A DNA stretch of 64,000 nucleotides, taken from contig SSNU01000129.1 of NCBI GenBank assembly GCA_012064415.1, forward strand, positions 1 to 64,000, read 5' to 3'. This DNA comes from Gyrodactylus bullatarudis (taxonomy: Eukaryota; Platyhelminthes; Monogenea; Gyrodactylidea; Gyrodactylidae). Positions 47,787 to 59,900 of this stretch are shown here, piece after piece. A program made the translations under genes and the position numbers. The notes below the pieces were generated by a model, which had not been told where the DNA came from, did not search any database, and saw only the letters and a list, made by a program, of their open reading frames with translations. Within the stretch, counting starts at the first letter, position 1. The number at the start of each line of letters is the position of its first letter.

Positions 47787-47852
47787 GTTATCACTCATTC
47801 ATCTACTGAAGGATGACAAAATAATATGCGGTGATTTGAACAGACCTTATTA

Positions 47853-47884
47853 GTAATAATAAGTTATTAGTAATAACTTATTAC
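47853..47884. repeat. Perfect palindrome inside a broken endonuclease gene
   Basis: Arms TAATAAGTTATTA (47857-47869) and TAATAACTTATTA (47871-47883) around a single G. It interrupts the endonuclease reading frame exactly after the GDLNRP motif. Related palindromes: 47209-47223, 48229-48243, 60425-60437 and 61768-61796. Confidence 0.8.
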
Positions 47885-48990
47885 ACACCGGATAAGATGG
47901 ATTTTTCCTCTCCTTTATTTGACTTGGCAAATTCAATGAATCTAGAACAAATAATTCAATTCCTATTAAGAGAATCAAGCTTCCTTGATCTCGTTTTCAC
48001 TAACCTTAATTATCTACTCAACTCAAACTATGTTAAACTTCAATCCTTGGATCATAATGCATTAATACTGTCAAACTCGCAAGCAACAAACAGCTATGAT
48101 CCCTCTATCCCGCATTTTGTCACCTCCTTTTCAAGTTTTAGACAGATTCATTTCCACTCTGATCAATTATTCAATCCGGATTCCGATTTATTCCTCCAAT
48201 TATTACAAAAATGCACAAGAATATCTAATAAGTTATTACTAATAACAGTCTTTTATCGTATCAACTCCCAGATCAAATCATTTTTGAAAACTTTATTCGT
48301 GCAGATTTCCATACTCATCCATCCAAAGCCTGGAAAAAACTTTTATTCCTATGAAACAAACAAAAGGATAAACATATTCCCTCTGCAATCACTGCCTAAC
48401 AGCTAGCTGATAACTTTCTTTCTGTATACTCTACAGGAACTAAAATCAGTAGCAATTTCCCATGAAATGGTCATTGAACTCTAATTCGAAAAAAAGTAAA
48501 GACATTTTTCACTGTTCATGCGAAACTCTTCTGACTCTCCCAGATGATTTTCATTCAAAATTAGCTCACTACTTATCACGTCTAATATTCCTCAATAAAA
48601 TTCCAGAGCAATGGACAGTTATTAAATTGAATTAGTTATATTTCTTGATATTTCGTTTTATAAACTTTCCTTCGCCACCATCATTCAGATTCTTAATGAT
48701 CTGGGAGCCAACAAATATGTAATCAATTGGATCCTTACCTTTTTGTCCACAAGGAAACGAATAGTAAAAGTTGGTAATGGGTTCAGTAATAGGGCCCATG
48801 CTTTTCAACCTTGTTTTTGCATCTATTCGCTCTTCTAACCAATCTGTTCATTACTTCAAATACGCTGATGATTTAAAAATTGATATCCCGAATTCATCCA
48901 ATCAGTCCATCCTTTATGAACTCAAACACCTCTCAGACCAAAATAGGGCTATCAATCAATCGAAATCCAAAGTTACATGTATGTTTCTCA

Positions 48991-49540
48991 CTCTTTATTT
49001 CTCGTCTAATTACCTTAATAATCAACCTTATGCGACCAGAGATTTATGAAAAGATTTGTTAATGTCCAATGAATACAACTATGAAAAAATTAATTCGAAA
49101 TATTTCACCAAAAAATACATTATTTACATTATGCTATATGAATGTATGAGTTTCCACATTGGCCATTTTATTAATTTCATTTATTTCCCCCTTATATGAC
49201 TAAATAAAGTAATAAATAATGCAATGCTTATTTATATCTTTATGTTCATTTCAAAATTGTAAAATTATTCTTGTGATAACTCTTGATGAAAATATGAAGA
49301 TATAACGTAAATATTACATGAATTTGTTTCTGCTTGATTGATTTTAAGAATTTTGTTTGTTGATCTGAGTTTTTGTTAAGATAACACTTGAACCTAAATA
49401 GAAGTCAAATTTAAGTTCGAGTGTTTTGCACTTGAAATCTGAAAAACAGAGAATGTCAATACTCATCAGACCTATTATGAGGTCTATCGTCTATTGTAGA
49501 ATCAATATTGCTAACCAATAAGATTTCTTCTAAAAGTATT
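48991..49540. other. Gap between two non-LTR copies
   Basis: AT-rich; no gene or repeat recognised. Confidence 0.4.
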
Positions 49541-49557
49541 GTGGTCAAGACCTTTAT

Positions 49558-49788
49558 TTGTACGACATAATTCCTAAACATGCTAGAAAAGTTCAACGCT
49601 TCCCTCTCAGCAGATACGAAGAATTTGTTAACAAAGTGAAGTCTTCCAAAAATCCCGATGCTTGCCGAATCGACAAAAATCTGTACAAGATCACTAGAAA
49701 TTATGATGTTGAAGTTATTGAAAATGAAGAAACTTTGACAAGAAAAAGGGTCAACAATACAGAGAATTTACAGATCTACATTACATGA
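49558..49788 (+). CDS. Short ORF upstream of non-LTR element 3
   Basis: 76 codons from a TTG-type start, with IPKHARKVQRFPLSRYEEFV and NLYKITRNYDVEVIENEETL. The pattern (a helix, then K-x-L/Y-x-x-x-R-x-YDV-x-x-I) recalls the small N-terminal domain of KRBA2-like, integrase-derived proteins, but the match is weak. It directly precedes the ORF1 start of element 3 and could be part of its 5' region or an unrelated scrap. Confidence 0.25.
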   Translation: MYDIIPKHARKVQRFPLSRYEEFVNKVKSSKNPDACRIDKNLYKITRNYDVEVIENEETLTRKRVNNTENLQIYIT

Positions 49789-49791
49789 AAA

Positions 49792-50440
49792 ATGGCACTC
49801 GATTTGAATACCTCTATCTCCTCTCTTGAAGAATTTCGCCTCATTATAGCCGAACTCAAAAATGTTATTGCCTCTAAAGATGTTATCATTGCTCAGCAAG
49901 AGAAGATAATCTCTAATCTCACTAATTCTATACCTATCACTGGAATAACCAAAAAAACTCCTCAGGCTGTACTCCGTTAAACTATCTCAAAATGGAAATG
50001 AACAACCAAAGCAGTTACCCACTACCTCAATGCATACTCTTATTCACACTAAATTCCTTAATGAGAAGATTGCTGAGGAGATTACTAATGTCATTGATAA
50101 ACATGCCCCGGATTACATCAAATCTGCCAATCGCACTCGTAAGAATCATGATGGATCTTTCACGACTTTCATTAAAGGAAACTATGTTATTCCTTCCTCA
50201 ATAATGCAATCCATACACAATGATCTTAAACTTTCAGCCACTTTTTGTCGTCATAGATCATATGTCCATCGACTTATAATTGCAGATAGAGCCAAGAAAG
50301 TAGCTACTTCTAATAAACGTGCTTCCTCAGACTCGCCATTAAATGATTCTCTCTATTTTTTCCGCAATCCCTCGGCTCCTACTCCGAAAAAGTCAACAGG
50401 ATTAGTTTCTTCTTACTTATCTGGAACATCAGATCCCTAA
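49792..50440 (+). pseudogene. ORF1 of non-LTR element 3 (frame-broken)
   Basis: 49792-49980 encodes a coiled-coil N-terminus (ISSLEEFRLIIAELKNVIAS). After a stop and frame change at 49980-50030, 50030-50440 gives a basic domain (HTKFLNEKIAEEITNVIDKH, then KGNYVIPSSIMQSIHNDLKL and HRSYVHRLIIADRAKK). The same domain is seen on the minus strand at 61307-61531, so it is a conserved ORF1 module of family 2, probably nucleic-acid binding. Its end overlaps the start of ORF2 in another frame. Confidence 0.6.
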
Positions 50441-52752
50441 AGAACTCAATATTCACAATTCGTCAATTCCTGCATCAATTCTCTCCAGATATTTTTGTAT
50501 TAACCGAATCCTGGCTTAAACCATCTGACGATATTTCTCTATTTTTTTCTCAAGGTTATACTTTGATCAGAGCTGACAGACTCAATAAGATCGGTGGTGG
50601 TGTAGTTGTATTCATTAAATCTTCATTATCTATTATATCCACCAACATCTATTCTAATGCTCCATTTGAACTAGTTCATGTTAAATTATCTGTCGATGTA
50701 AATAATTCTTTCCATTTATTTGCTATTTATAATCCTCCTCCTGTAGCTGCTTCCTCGGAACACGATCTAACAAATATTATTTCGTCAATTATCAACCCAT
50801 CTGACAATGTTCTCATTTGTGGAGATTTCAACAGACCCTCATACAACACCTTTTATTATCCTGATACCCCATTGTTCAACTTTGCAAGTGATAATAATCT
50901 ATCTCAAATCATTCCCATTCCCTCAAGAAGCGATAATTTTTTGGATTTATGTTTTACAAATATGTTTCAACTTAATTTTGGTGGGTCTTTCAAAGATGCT
51001 AATTCTGACCATTCCTGCCTATTCATCTCTTCATCTCGCCTAATCAGCCCAGTATATGACTACTCGAGGCCTCACCTTGTGGTTGATAAAGTCAAATTTT
51101 TATCCCTTTCTATGTCTACCCTTGAAACTCATCTTTTTACTCACTCTCATGGTCATATTCATTTAAATTTTAATGCCCTATTGGATATCATTACCTGCTC
51201 TTCGAGACCGTCAATTAACTCGTGTTCAGATAAAATTTTACCTCAAGAGGCTTATGAGTCCAACGTTTCCAATGAACTCAAAATAAATCCCAGAAGGGCT
51301 TGGAACAAATTAAGATTTCTAGCTAACCGTGAGTCAACTGCCACAATATTTCATGATGTTGATCCTCAGTCTCTTCAAGATTTTTTTGTCTCCTCTTTTC
51401 AGACATTTGATATTGACATCCCTAAATTTCCCTGTGATTTTAATTTCCCTCCTGTTTCTGCTAATCGAATCATTGACTTACTACTTGACTCAAATTCCAT
51501 TAAAAGAAAAGACATTTATAATATCTCCATTGAATTATTACTATCTCTGCCCAAAAGATTTTTCCATTTATTAGCTGATTATCTCAACCATATTATTTTC
51601 ACAAGCAACATACCCCCTGAATGGCTCATAATCAAAATTACTCCTATCCCAAAAGTCCACTCTCCAAAATCCCCCAATGATTTCAGACCAATATCAAATC
51701 TTCCCATTTTCTTATCTATCATTGACAATATTATATTAAACTATTTTTCTTCCATTGTTCCCTCGAATATTGATCCTTGCCAATTTGGATTTATTAAAGG
51801 GAAAAGTACTTCAATCAATTTATTAAAATTTGCTGACCATTGCCATGATCTGAAGTATAAGAACCATAAAGTTGCAGTTATTTATTTAGATATTTCTAAG
51901 GCTTTCGATCGAATTCCATTTCATTTGATCATCAACTGCTTACTGCCCTATAACCCGTCAACTGCCTACCTGAATCTCCTCATATCATTTTTGACAAATA
52001 GATCTCAATTTACGTCTATTAATAATAATTGCAGCTCAACGTCGAAGGTTTCCTCGGGTGTCCCACAAGGTTCCATGATTGGACCCTTCCTATTCAATTT
52101 AGTGTTTGCAAATCTTCAATCTCCTTCCCATGATGTCAAGTTTTTCAAATATGCTGATGACCTGAAAGTGGTTCTTAGCCATCCATCCAAGATTTCCGAA
52201 GAAATGTTTGATAAAATATTTGAATTCCTGTTTTCTAAACTCAATAAGCTCTATTTAACCGTAAATTCATCAAAAACAAAAATAATGCCCCTCTTTAATT
52301 CTTCGTTACCTTCGAAATATGAAGTCTACCTCACCAAGACAATTAAAGATCTTGGAATATCCTATGACCATAACCTCTCCTTTGCTCCTCATCTAAAAAT
52401 GGTAAAAAGGAATGCTAACTTTGCAATCATTACCATGAATAATCTTATTAAATCGATATCTCTACGTTTACTACTTTTTAAACAAGTCATTCTCCCTGCT
52501 TTTGACTATTGTTCTGGCCTAATTCGGAATATCTCATCCAAACTCAGTAGTGAACTTGAAAAGATCCAAAGTCGATTCCTCCGCTCTACCATTGGCCCCT
52601 TCTCTTAAAGGATCCTCCTTGCAAAAAGTCAACTCTTTCCTCTCTGGATCCGCAGACTTGCCTTTTCCATATCACTTCAAATTTTAACAAGAGTCATCTC
52701 CGTCATTGTATTCCACAAGAAACCACGTTAAATTTTCATGTATTATGACTAA
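50422..52752 (+). pseudogene. Endonuclease-RT ORF2 of non-LTR element 3 (one stop from intact)
   Basis: One continuous frame from at least 50347 to 52605, then a single in-frame TAA (52606-52608), after which the C-terminal domain goes on in the same frame (AKSQLFPLWIRRLAFSIS). Endonuclease: WNIRSLKNS, LTESWLKP, IRADRLNKIGGGVVVFI, CGDFNRPS, FLDLCFTN, SDHSCL. RT: PPEWLIIKITPIPKV, DFRPISNLPIFLSIID, CQFGFIKGKS, YLDISKAFDRIPF, SGVPQGSMIGP, FKYADDLKVVL, thumb with KTIKDLGISYDH. Best-preserved family-2 member in the window and the reference for the many fragments. Ends in an AAT-rich tail near 52970. Confidence 0.9.
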
Positions 52753-53185
52753 CACTCACTGCCTGTCTGTCAAATTAAATATTGACATTTATTGCCTCAC
52801 AGGTCTCCAGATCCGCAACATCTGCGCCTTTTATATATATTAATCCCAGATCACACAGATTTATCCACAAACTATTTTCAAAAACTATAATTCAGATGCT
52901 TATTCATTGTATCTTTTCTACATTTATTTTGTATACATCATGCTCAGATTCAAATAATTAATTAAATAAATAAAATCTTTCTATCTAAAAGCATATATAG
53001 AATTTTTCAGCGAAAACCAAATGTATTTTGGTAAATAGATTATTATTCTAGCTCAAAAATTTTAACTTTCAAAGTTTAATCTCAATTTACAAGGTTTTAA
53101 TAAGTATATGATTATTTAGAAAATAAATATAGATTTTATTATAGAATAACTGCATTACACATTTGAGATTACTCAAAGGAAATTT
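52753..53185. other. 3' end of element 3 and intergenic sequence
   Basis: Non-coding. AATTAATTAAATAAATAAAA at about 52958 is a plausible 3' tail of the retrotransposon. The rest leads into the 3' end of MRPS11. Confidence 0.4.
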
Positions 53186-53701
53186 TTATGTTCTTCTAAC
53201 TTTTTTAGGACGGAATCCGGGAACTATTCTCAGGGGAGTGTTATCGGTAATTGAAACTATTTTGACACCAGTTAATGTGATACCATTCAACCCAGAAGAG
53301 ATAAAATTATTAATACCTTTAATTCTGACTCTGATGCAGTCAAAACCAAGATTTATAGCTTTATGGCCGATTGACATACCCACTGTTTGTACCGCCGTAG
53401 ATGATGACTTTTTAGAATTACTGAAACCTTCAATTCCACATGATGTTATACATAGTGGTCGACCAAAGCTGTCTGTCAAACACATGACTGTGTTATTTCT
53501 ATTAGCTCTCAAATTAAGAATCGGAAGATCAGTAAAGTTTTTTCCATTGAATGATGCATTGAAATCCGAGTATTTGATTCTAGCTTCTTTAGTAATTTTT
53601 GGAATAACCACTGAATGGGATGAAGTAATGATTGAATCTGGGACCTGAGATACAATGGTGGAATAACTCGTTTTCAAAAATATTATAGATGATCTAATCA
53701 T
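53186..53701 (-). CDS. MRPS11: Mitochondrial small-subunit ribosomal protein uS11m
   Basis: 171 aa from the Met at 53701; an upstream in-frame extension to 53809 exists, but the internal start gives a typical basic, Ser-rich mitochondrial targeting sequence (MIRSSIIFLKTSYSTIVSQ). The uS11 core is clear: NLRANRNNTVMCLTD, SCGIEGFSNSKKSSSTAVQT, DCIRVRIKGIN and the signature VSITDNTPLRIVPGFRPKKVRR at the C-terminus. In the mitoribosome it lines the platform near the mRNA exit and binds the 12S rRNA 3' region. Single exon. Its start lies 211 bp from the FERM gene start on the other strand. Confidence 0.93.
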   Translation of the reverse strand: MIRSSIIFLKTSYSTIVSQVPDSIITSSHSVVIPKITKEARIKYSDFNASFNGKNFTDLPILNLRANRNNTVMCLTDSFGRPLCITSCGIEGFSNSKKSSSTAVQTVGMSIGHKAINLGFDCIRVRIKGINNFISSGLNGITLTGVKIVSITDNTPLRIVPGFRPKKVRRT

Positions 53702-53912
53702 TAAGAAATACTGTAAATATAATGATTTTCTTTCGCACACAGACTGTACGGTACAGTAACTATTAATAAGAGTAATATTTTTTAAATTCTGACAAAATAT
53801 CGAAAGCATAGAAACACAAATTTATTTTCAATTCAAATTTGTTAAGCTGGTATAAGTAAACACAACAAATATGAATTTATTTTTTAGTTATGAAAAAGAG
53901 ATCCTTTTCTAG
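53702..53912. promoter_or_regulatory. Divergent intergenic region MRPS11 / FERM gene
   Basis: 211 bp between head-to-head start codons, hence a probable shared promoter. AT-rich with no element that can be called with confidence. Confidence 0.4.
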
Positions 53913-56900
53913 ATGAATTTTCATCATTTTATCAGTTACAATGTTGAAGAAGCAGAGAAATCAAACTCAGTTCAAGTGCAAACAATTGTCTGTTGTGTTA
54001 ACTTTTTGGATAATACTTCACTTAACTTCATTGTTTCGGTAATATATAGAATTTTCATTTTTTTAGAAAGATTGTATTGGACAATACCTTCTTGATCTTG
54101 TCTTAGATTATCAGCATATTCTAGAGAAAGAATTTTTTGGCCTTTTGTATGACTATTCTGATCGTAGCACAAATATTCAAGTATTATTGTATATTTATAG
54201 ACTACTCTAGCGCTGGCTTAATCCTGATAAGAAAATAATTAAAGTCTACAAAAGTAAGAAGCATAAAATTTATTTATTCTCTAGATAATTTAAAATATGT
54301 CTTCTATTTAAATTTTCGTTATTATGTTCCCGACCCAATTTACTTACAAGAGGAATATACACGTTATCATTTCTTTCTACAATTACGAAAAAACCTTTAC
54401 AATGGTTATTTCGAAGTATGTGATCAAACTCTCGGTAATCTGGGAGGTCTTATCTTACAAGGTGAGTTTTTTCTTATTTCATGCTCAAGGAAATTAATTA
54501 AATTGACAAAATATCCACCATGACATGACCATGTGGCCTTTAATTAATTTTTCCATTAACTTCCTAACTAACTTTCAATTCAAACAGAAATGTAGCTTTA
54601 GAGTATAAGTTTTTTTTGATTCTAGATCATCAGTTATGGATCTTTACCTTCCTATATAATATATATATTATATATTTCACTTGAGATTCTACGTAAGTTG
54701 AGAAGTTACGTTTGATTTCTCATTCCATTCTTGTTTCTCCCTCGCTTATTAACTGTAATTTAGATAAGAATTCTTTAAAGGATCTGGCTGAAATAGAATA
54801 AGTCATTGCAATAATACACTTGATTTGTTTGCAAGGTATTCAAGTTTTTTCCACGCTTCAATTGGTTGGAATGTGAGGTCGTTCCGAATTGATTCTTCAA
54901 TTTTTTTGATTCACTCGTGGGTGGCATCTTAGCAATTTTGCCGCTTGCTATTCTAATGAGAATTCAGAGTTAAGTTGGTGAATAGGTTTCCTATTTAGTT
55001 AGATATAGATTTTTATTTATAAAAGTTAGTAAATTCACTAAACTGTGAATCCTCTTGAGTACCGGAGATTGTGACCGTGGTGATTTTTTTGGAATTTTCT
55101 GGTAAAGAGCAACATATGAGGCAATTCTTCTAGCCCAGATGGGATGAAGATTAGCCTATCCTAAGAGCTCTTTGTATGAGTAAGGCCCGACGCACGCCCA
55201 TAGGAATTAAAATTGAAGGTGTTCAGTTTTCTTCATTATACCTAAGGGGCTAGGTTGATAATTATAATATATGAGTTCACATTCAGTTTGACGAGAAAGA
55301 TTTTGATAATTTGGAAAGGAAGTCTGTTGAATTCTTAGATGAAACATAGTGAACACACGTTTTCGGGTATTAGGGAAAGTTATATTTATTATCAATCAAA
55401 ACAATAATCTCTATGAGCCAAATTGTATAAAACATATTTGTTTAAATAATATTTGGCTCGGATATAAATATGAAATAGTATTCGGGATTATGCTTCTCAA
55501 CATCCCCCTTCTCTGAGACGAGGCGGCAACTGAGTTTTTCGAGTTGACTTGGGTCGTGTCGTCACTGGGGCTGGAGTCGGACGAGTTGGAGCCTTCGGAA
55601 CTTGGGAATCCGGAGTAGGGATCTTCGGGACGATGGTGTTGGGTGTAGGACTCGTAGGATCGGATGAAGTTGGGATTTTAAATGACGCAACTAATTCTGA
55701 GAGTAAGTCTTCAGTGTCATATCTAAGTTTCACATGATTTACGTGCACTGATCGGGTACGGCCTTCTTCGTTCTCGACATCGAGTAACAAGCCTGTGGAT
55801 TTCTTGACAATACCTTTCGTCCACCTGGCATTTGGCATGTTGTGCTTGTCATGGAACCAAACTTTTTGGGAAATCGGGAATCTGGAATTTGGGACTGAAA
55901 TGGCAATTTTGGGTAAATTTATCGGGTTCATTATAATGAAGTTATCATTAATTATTGATAACTTCGTGTTCACTCTCCTCCCGAACATAATTTCAGATGG
56001 GGATTTGCCATTCAAAGTTGCATTAGGTGTGGATCTATAATAGGACAGAAAGATGTTAATTGCTTCTTTTTTGGGATCATTTTGATGCTTTAATAAACAT
56101 CTTTTAAACGTATCAACGAATCTTTCTGCTTGACCATTAGATTGGGGATGATAGGCTGGGGAATTCAGCAATTTGATACCTTGGGAATCTGCACCATTAT
56201 CAGAGACTAGACAAGTTATATGTCCAAAGGTAAGTTGAATCTTGTTCAGTTTTTTGATGATGTTTTGGGAATCGGGATGTTTCATCATTTTGATCTCTGG
56301 CCATTTAGAGTAGGAGTCAACGATTATTAGGAAATACATTCCATCAATAGGGCCTGCAAAATCCATGTGAACACGTTGCCAAGGTTCTTCTGCTTTCGGC
56401 CATGGGGTTGGCGGCTGTTGGGGAGGCAGTTTACCATTTATCTGACAAGGTTCACAGATTTTGACAAAATCTTCTAAATCGTTGTCTATTTTGAACCAGT
56501 ATACATGCTGTCTAGCGAGTGCTTTCATAGCATTAATGCCACAATGACCGAAATGTAATCGGGTGAGGACTTCTTTACGAAGTACTCTAGGGATAACGAC
56601 GCGATCGTGCAATAGGATGCAACCGTTTAGGACTGATAGGGTTTCACGTCTATTATAATAGGGTTTTACATCATCGGGTATTGTTTTTGGCCACTCAGTT
56701 AAGAGCGCATCGTATACTTGGGACAGAGTAGGGTCACTGTAAGTTTCCAGAGCGATCAAATCGGGTTGAATAGGGGCTGAACGAAGTGGGGTTTCATCAA
56801 CTGCTGAAAGTTCGGCAATTACAACATCTTCGTTATTATCGGGATATAAACGAGACAGGACATCAGCATGACCGAAGGACTTAGTCTGAACATATGCAAT

Positions 56901-59900
56901 ATCGTAGTCATAGTCCCTTAGAAAAAGTGCCCATCTTTGGAGTCTTCTTGCTGAGGTCTCTTTAATGCCTTTATTGGGACTGAATATATGCACTAATGGT
57001 TTATGGTCTGTTTGAAGTTCAAAGTGACGTCCAAAAAGATATTTATGAAATTTCTCGATTGCGTACACAATTGCTAGTCCCTCTTTTTCGATTTGGGCGT
57101 ATCCTTCTTGAGCTTTATCTAAGCTCTTGGAAAGATAGAAGATGGGGAGCCACCTGTCGTTATGCTTCTGCATAAGGACAGCACCGATGCCACTTTGGGA
57201 TGCATCTGCAGCTACGAGGGTTTCGAGTTTGGGATCGAAAAAAGCTAACTGTGAACACTCGGCTAGGGATTTCTTGATCTCAATGAAGTTCTGTTCACAC
57301 TTGGGAGACCACCGAAATAGGGAATCCTTCTTGAGGAGAGGTCGGAATGGTTCTTTTAAGGTATGTAACTTATCAATAAAGTGACAGAAAAAATTCATTA
57401 AGCCAAGGAATGACATCAATTCTTCTTTGGACTTGGGACTTTTTAGCTGTAGGAGATCGCCAACTTTGCTAGGGTTAGGGCTACGACCATTTTCAGATAG
57501 GATACAGCCAAGGAATTCCACACTTTCCTTGCCGAATACACATTTATCAGGATTTAACTTGAGTCCAGATTTCACAAGTCTTTTAACTACTTCTAGGGTG
57601 TAGTTCCATAAGGTGTTCAAGTCTGGGCCCCAGATGAGAATATCATCTATATAGGCTTGGGCATTAGGGAAATTGTTAAGAACTAAATCGATAATTTGCT
57701 GAAAGATTTTTGGGCTGGCTTTACACCATAATTGAGCCTATTACATTGGAATAAACCCCATTTGGTGTTGATCGTCATCAACTTTTTTGACTCATCGTCA
57801 AGCTCAACTTGTAGAAAAGCGGCTGAGAGATCTAAGGTAGTGAAATATTTCGCAGAATGAATTCTTGAGAAAATATCTTCACTAGTAGGGAGGTTATAGC
57901 CATGGTCTAAGACTTGGGAATTAAGACCTGTTGCATAATCAGCACAAACTCGTAAAGAGCCATCTTTTTTCTTAACAAATAATATAGGAGCAGCAAATAA
58001 GGACGTAGCTACTTTAGAGTAGATACCTTTCTCAATTAAAGAATCTACCTCAGACTTGACTAGGGCTTCGACACCATAAGCGATAGTTCTAGGGTTGCAG
58101 AACACTGGTCTAGCATCCTTTTTTAAGGTTAGGGAAGCTTTATGAATACAAAGACCTGGGGACTCTTCGTTCAAAGCTAAAATCTCACTTATAATATCGT
58201 TAACTGATAGGGAGAAGACGTTATAGGGATCAATAGGCTTTATTGTTATGTCGAACGCGTGAATAAGGTTATTACCGAAAATGTTTTCACCACCAGCGGG
58301 AACAACATACAAAAAGCAATTTAGGGTTTTTTGTTCGGTGACAATAGGGACGTTCACATAACCAAGAATAGGGATTGCAGTTTGTCCAAGGTATCCAATT
58401 TAGGTTTGTGATGTAGGGTATAATTTAGGGCTGCCAATTTCCTCGTAGGTAGTTGTGTTGATTAGGGACAGGTCTGCGCCTAAGTCCAGGAGCAACCTGA
58501 CTGTGGTACCGTTGACAATAGGGTTGACGTACCTTCTGACTGGGGAATGCGGGTCTGATAGGGAGTTGACCTGAGCAACACTGATCATATTGACACTACG
58601 AGTCTTGCAACGTTCTGTCAGATGACCATATCGGTTGCATTTGTCGCATTTCGTGTTTTTATGGGGACAATTGTTGCTGAAGTGATTTCTGCCACAAGCC
58701 AGACATTTATTCTTCAGTTCGAATGGAAGATTTCTGTTGTTTCGGGAATTTGACCTTCTTCTATTGAACTGAGAGGACTTCCTTTTGGAGCCTCCGAGTG
58801 GGGTAGTCGTTGGACGACTTTGTCTGTTATTAGGGACTTGGCTGGACACTCTATTGATTGTAGCAACTTGATCACGACTGTCAGAGTCAATCAGTCTCCT
58901 GGCACGCCTGACTAGGTCGTCTTGGGAGCACTTGGGGTTGGAATCATAGAATGAGGCTAATTGGCTGTATACTTTAGGGTACTTTGACCTGTTAAAGTTA
59001 GATAGAAAATTAAGTGCGAGAAACGATTCGGGATTAGTAAGGTCTGAGAAACTTATCCTTTCGAAAGCTTTTCTCTGTTCGCCGGCAAAAAGTTCAACGT
59101 CTTTGTCACCCATACGATTGTGCAGAAAGTCCAATCGTGTGTTTAACATTGACAGAGATTTTGAAAACAGCTCGTCCATAGTACTGACTGTTTCATGATA
59201 GGGAATTTGCTCGGGATCAGCCGGACTGACCTTATTGATGTAGCGGGATTGTTCATCCTCGCCAAGGCACCTTACAAGGGCGCTAACACGTTCAGCTTCG
59301 GACACTTTGGGGATGTGCTTCTCAAATATTTTGCCGTGCATTTTGTACCAGCCCATGAATTGGGACTTGTTGGCTTGGTATTTGGGAGTTGCAGTAACTA
59401 AGGATTGCAAATAAGAGGCTGCGGCTAGGGACTTTTCTTCGTCGATAGTTCGCTTTCGTAAAACTTCCTTGAGGAGTTTCTTGTAGATCTTTTTGTCGAC
59501 CTTGCTAAACTTTACATCGTCGAGATCCGAATCATCAGAACTTTCGCTACCAGATTGGGGCGTGGTAACGGCAGGTTGGGGCACGTTGATGATCGGTTTG
59601 GGCATTTTTGCTTGGGCTTTTGAGAAGCGAACCTTGCTGTGACTGCGTTTTGACTTGACCGGGGTATCGGGATACCTGATTGGGGTAGGTGGAGCCAACG
59701 ACTTTGAGCAGCAAGGGCTCATTGGGCGTTTTTCGTTATTGGGGAGTTGTTCGGGAACCTCATCGAATTCGGAGCTTGTAAAATTTTTGGTTTGCTCTAG
59801 GGCATCATCAGGTTGGACTTGGGCGTGCTTCACAACTTGTTGTTCAGCACCATTTAGGGAACTTCTTTGGCTACCATTTGGGGTTGGGCCAAGACTTTGG

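Larger units (their letters stand above)
46700..48990 (+). pseudogene. Non-LTR family-2 copy, split by a MITE and short palindromes
   Basis: 46762-47070 is ORF1-like (IPIPTTSDIRITQPIST). After the MITE, 47815-47850 encodes the endonuclease piece KIICGDLNRPY. This is cut by a palindromic AT insert (47853-47884) and resumes with PDKMDFSSPLFDLANS, FLDLVFTNL and SLDHNAL (degraded SDH). RT is present only in part: DFVNWILTFLSTRKR-like text at 48720, IGPMLFNLVFASI and FKYADDLKI near 48860. Heavily decayed. Confidence 0.7.

Noticed and set aside
53913..54095. 60-codon ORF taken as a stand-alone protein
   Set aside because: Only the first 42 codons are coding; the rest is the 28-bp intron and a frame-shifted exon 2 of the FERM gene.
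53972..54172. 66-codon minus-strand frame
   Set aside because: Antisense of FERM exons 1 and 2.
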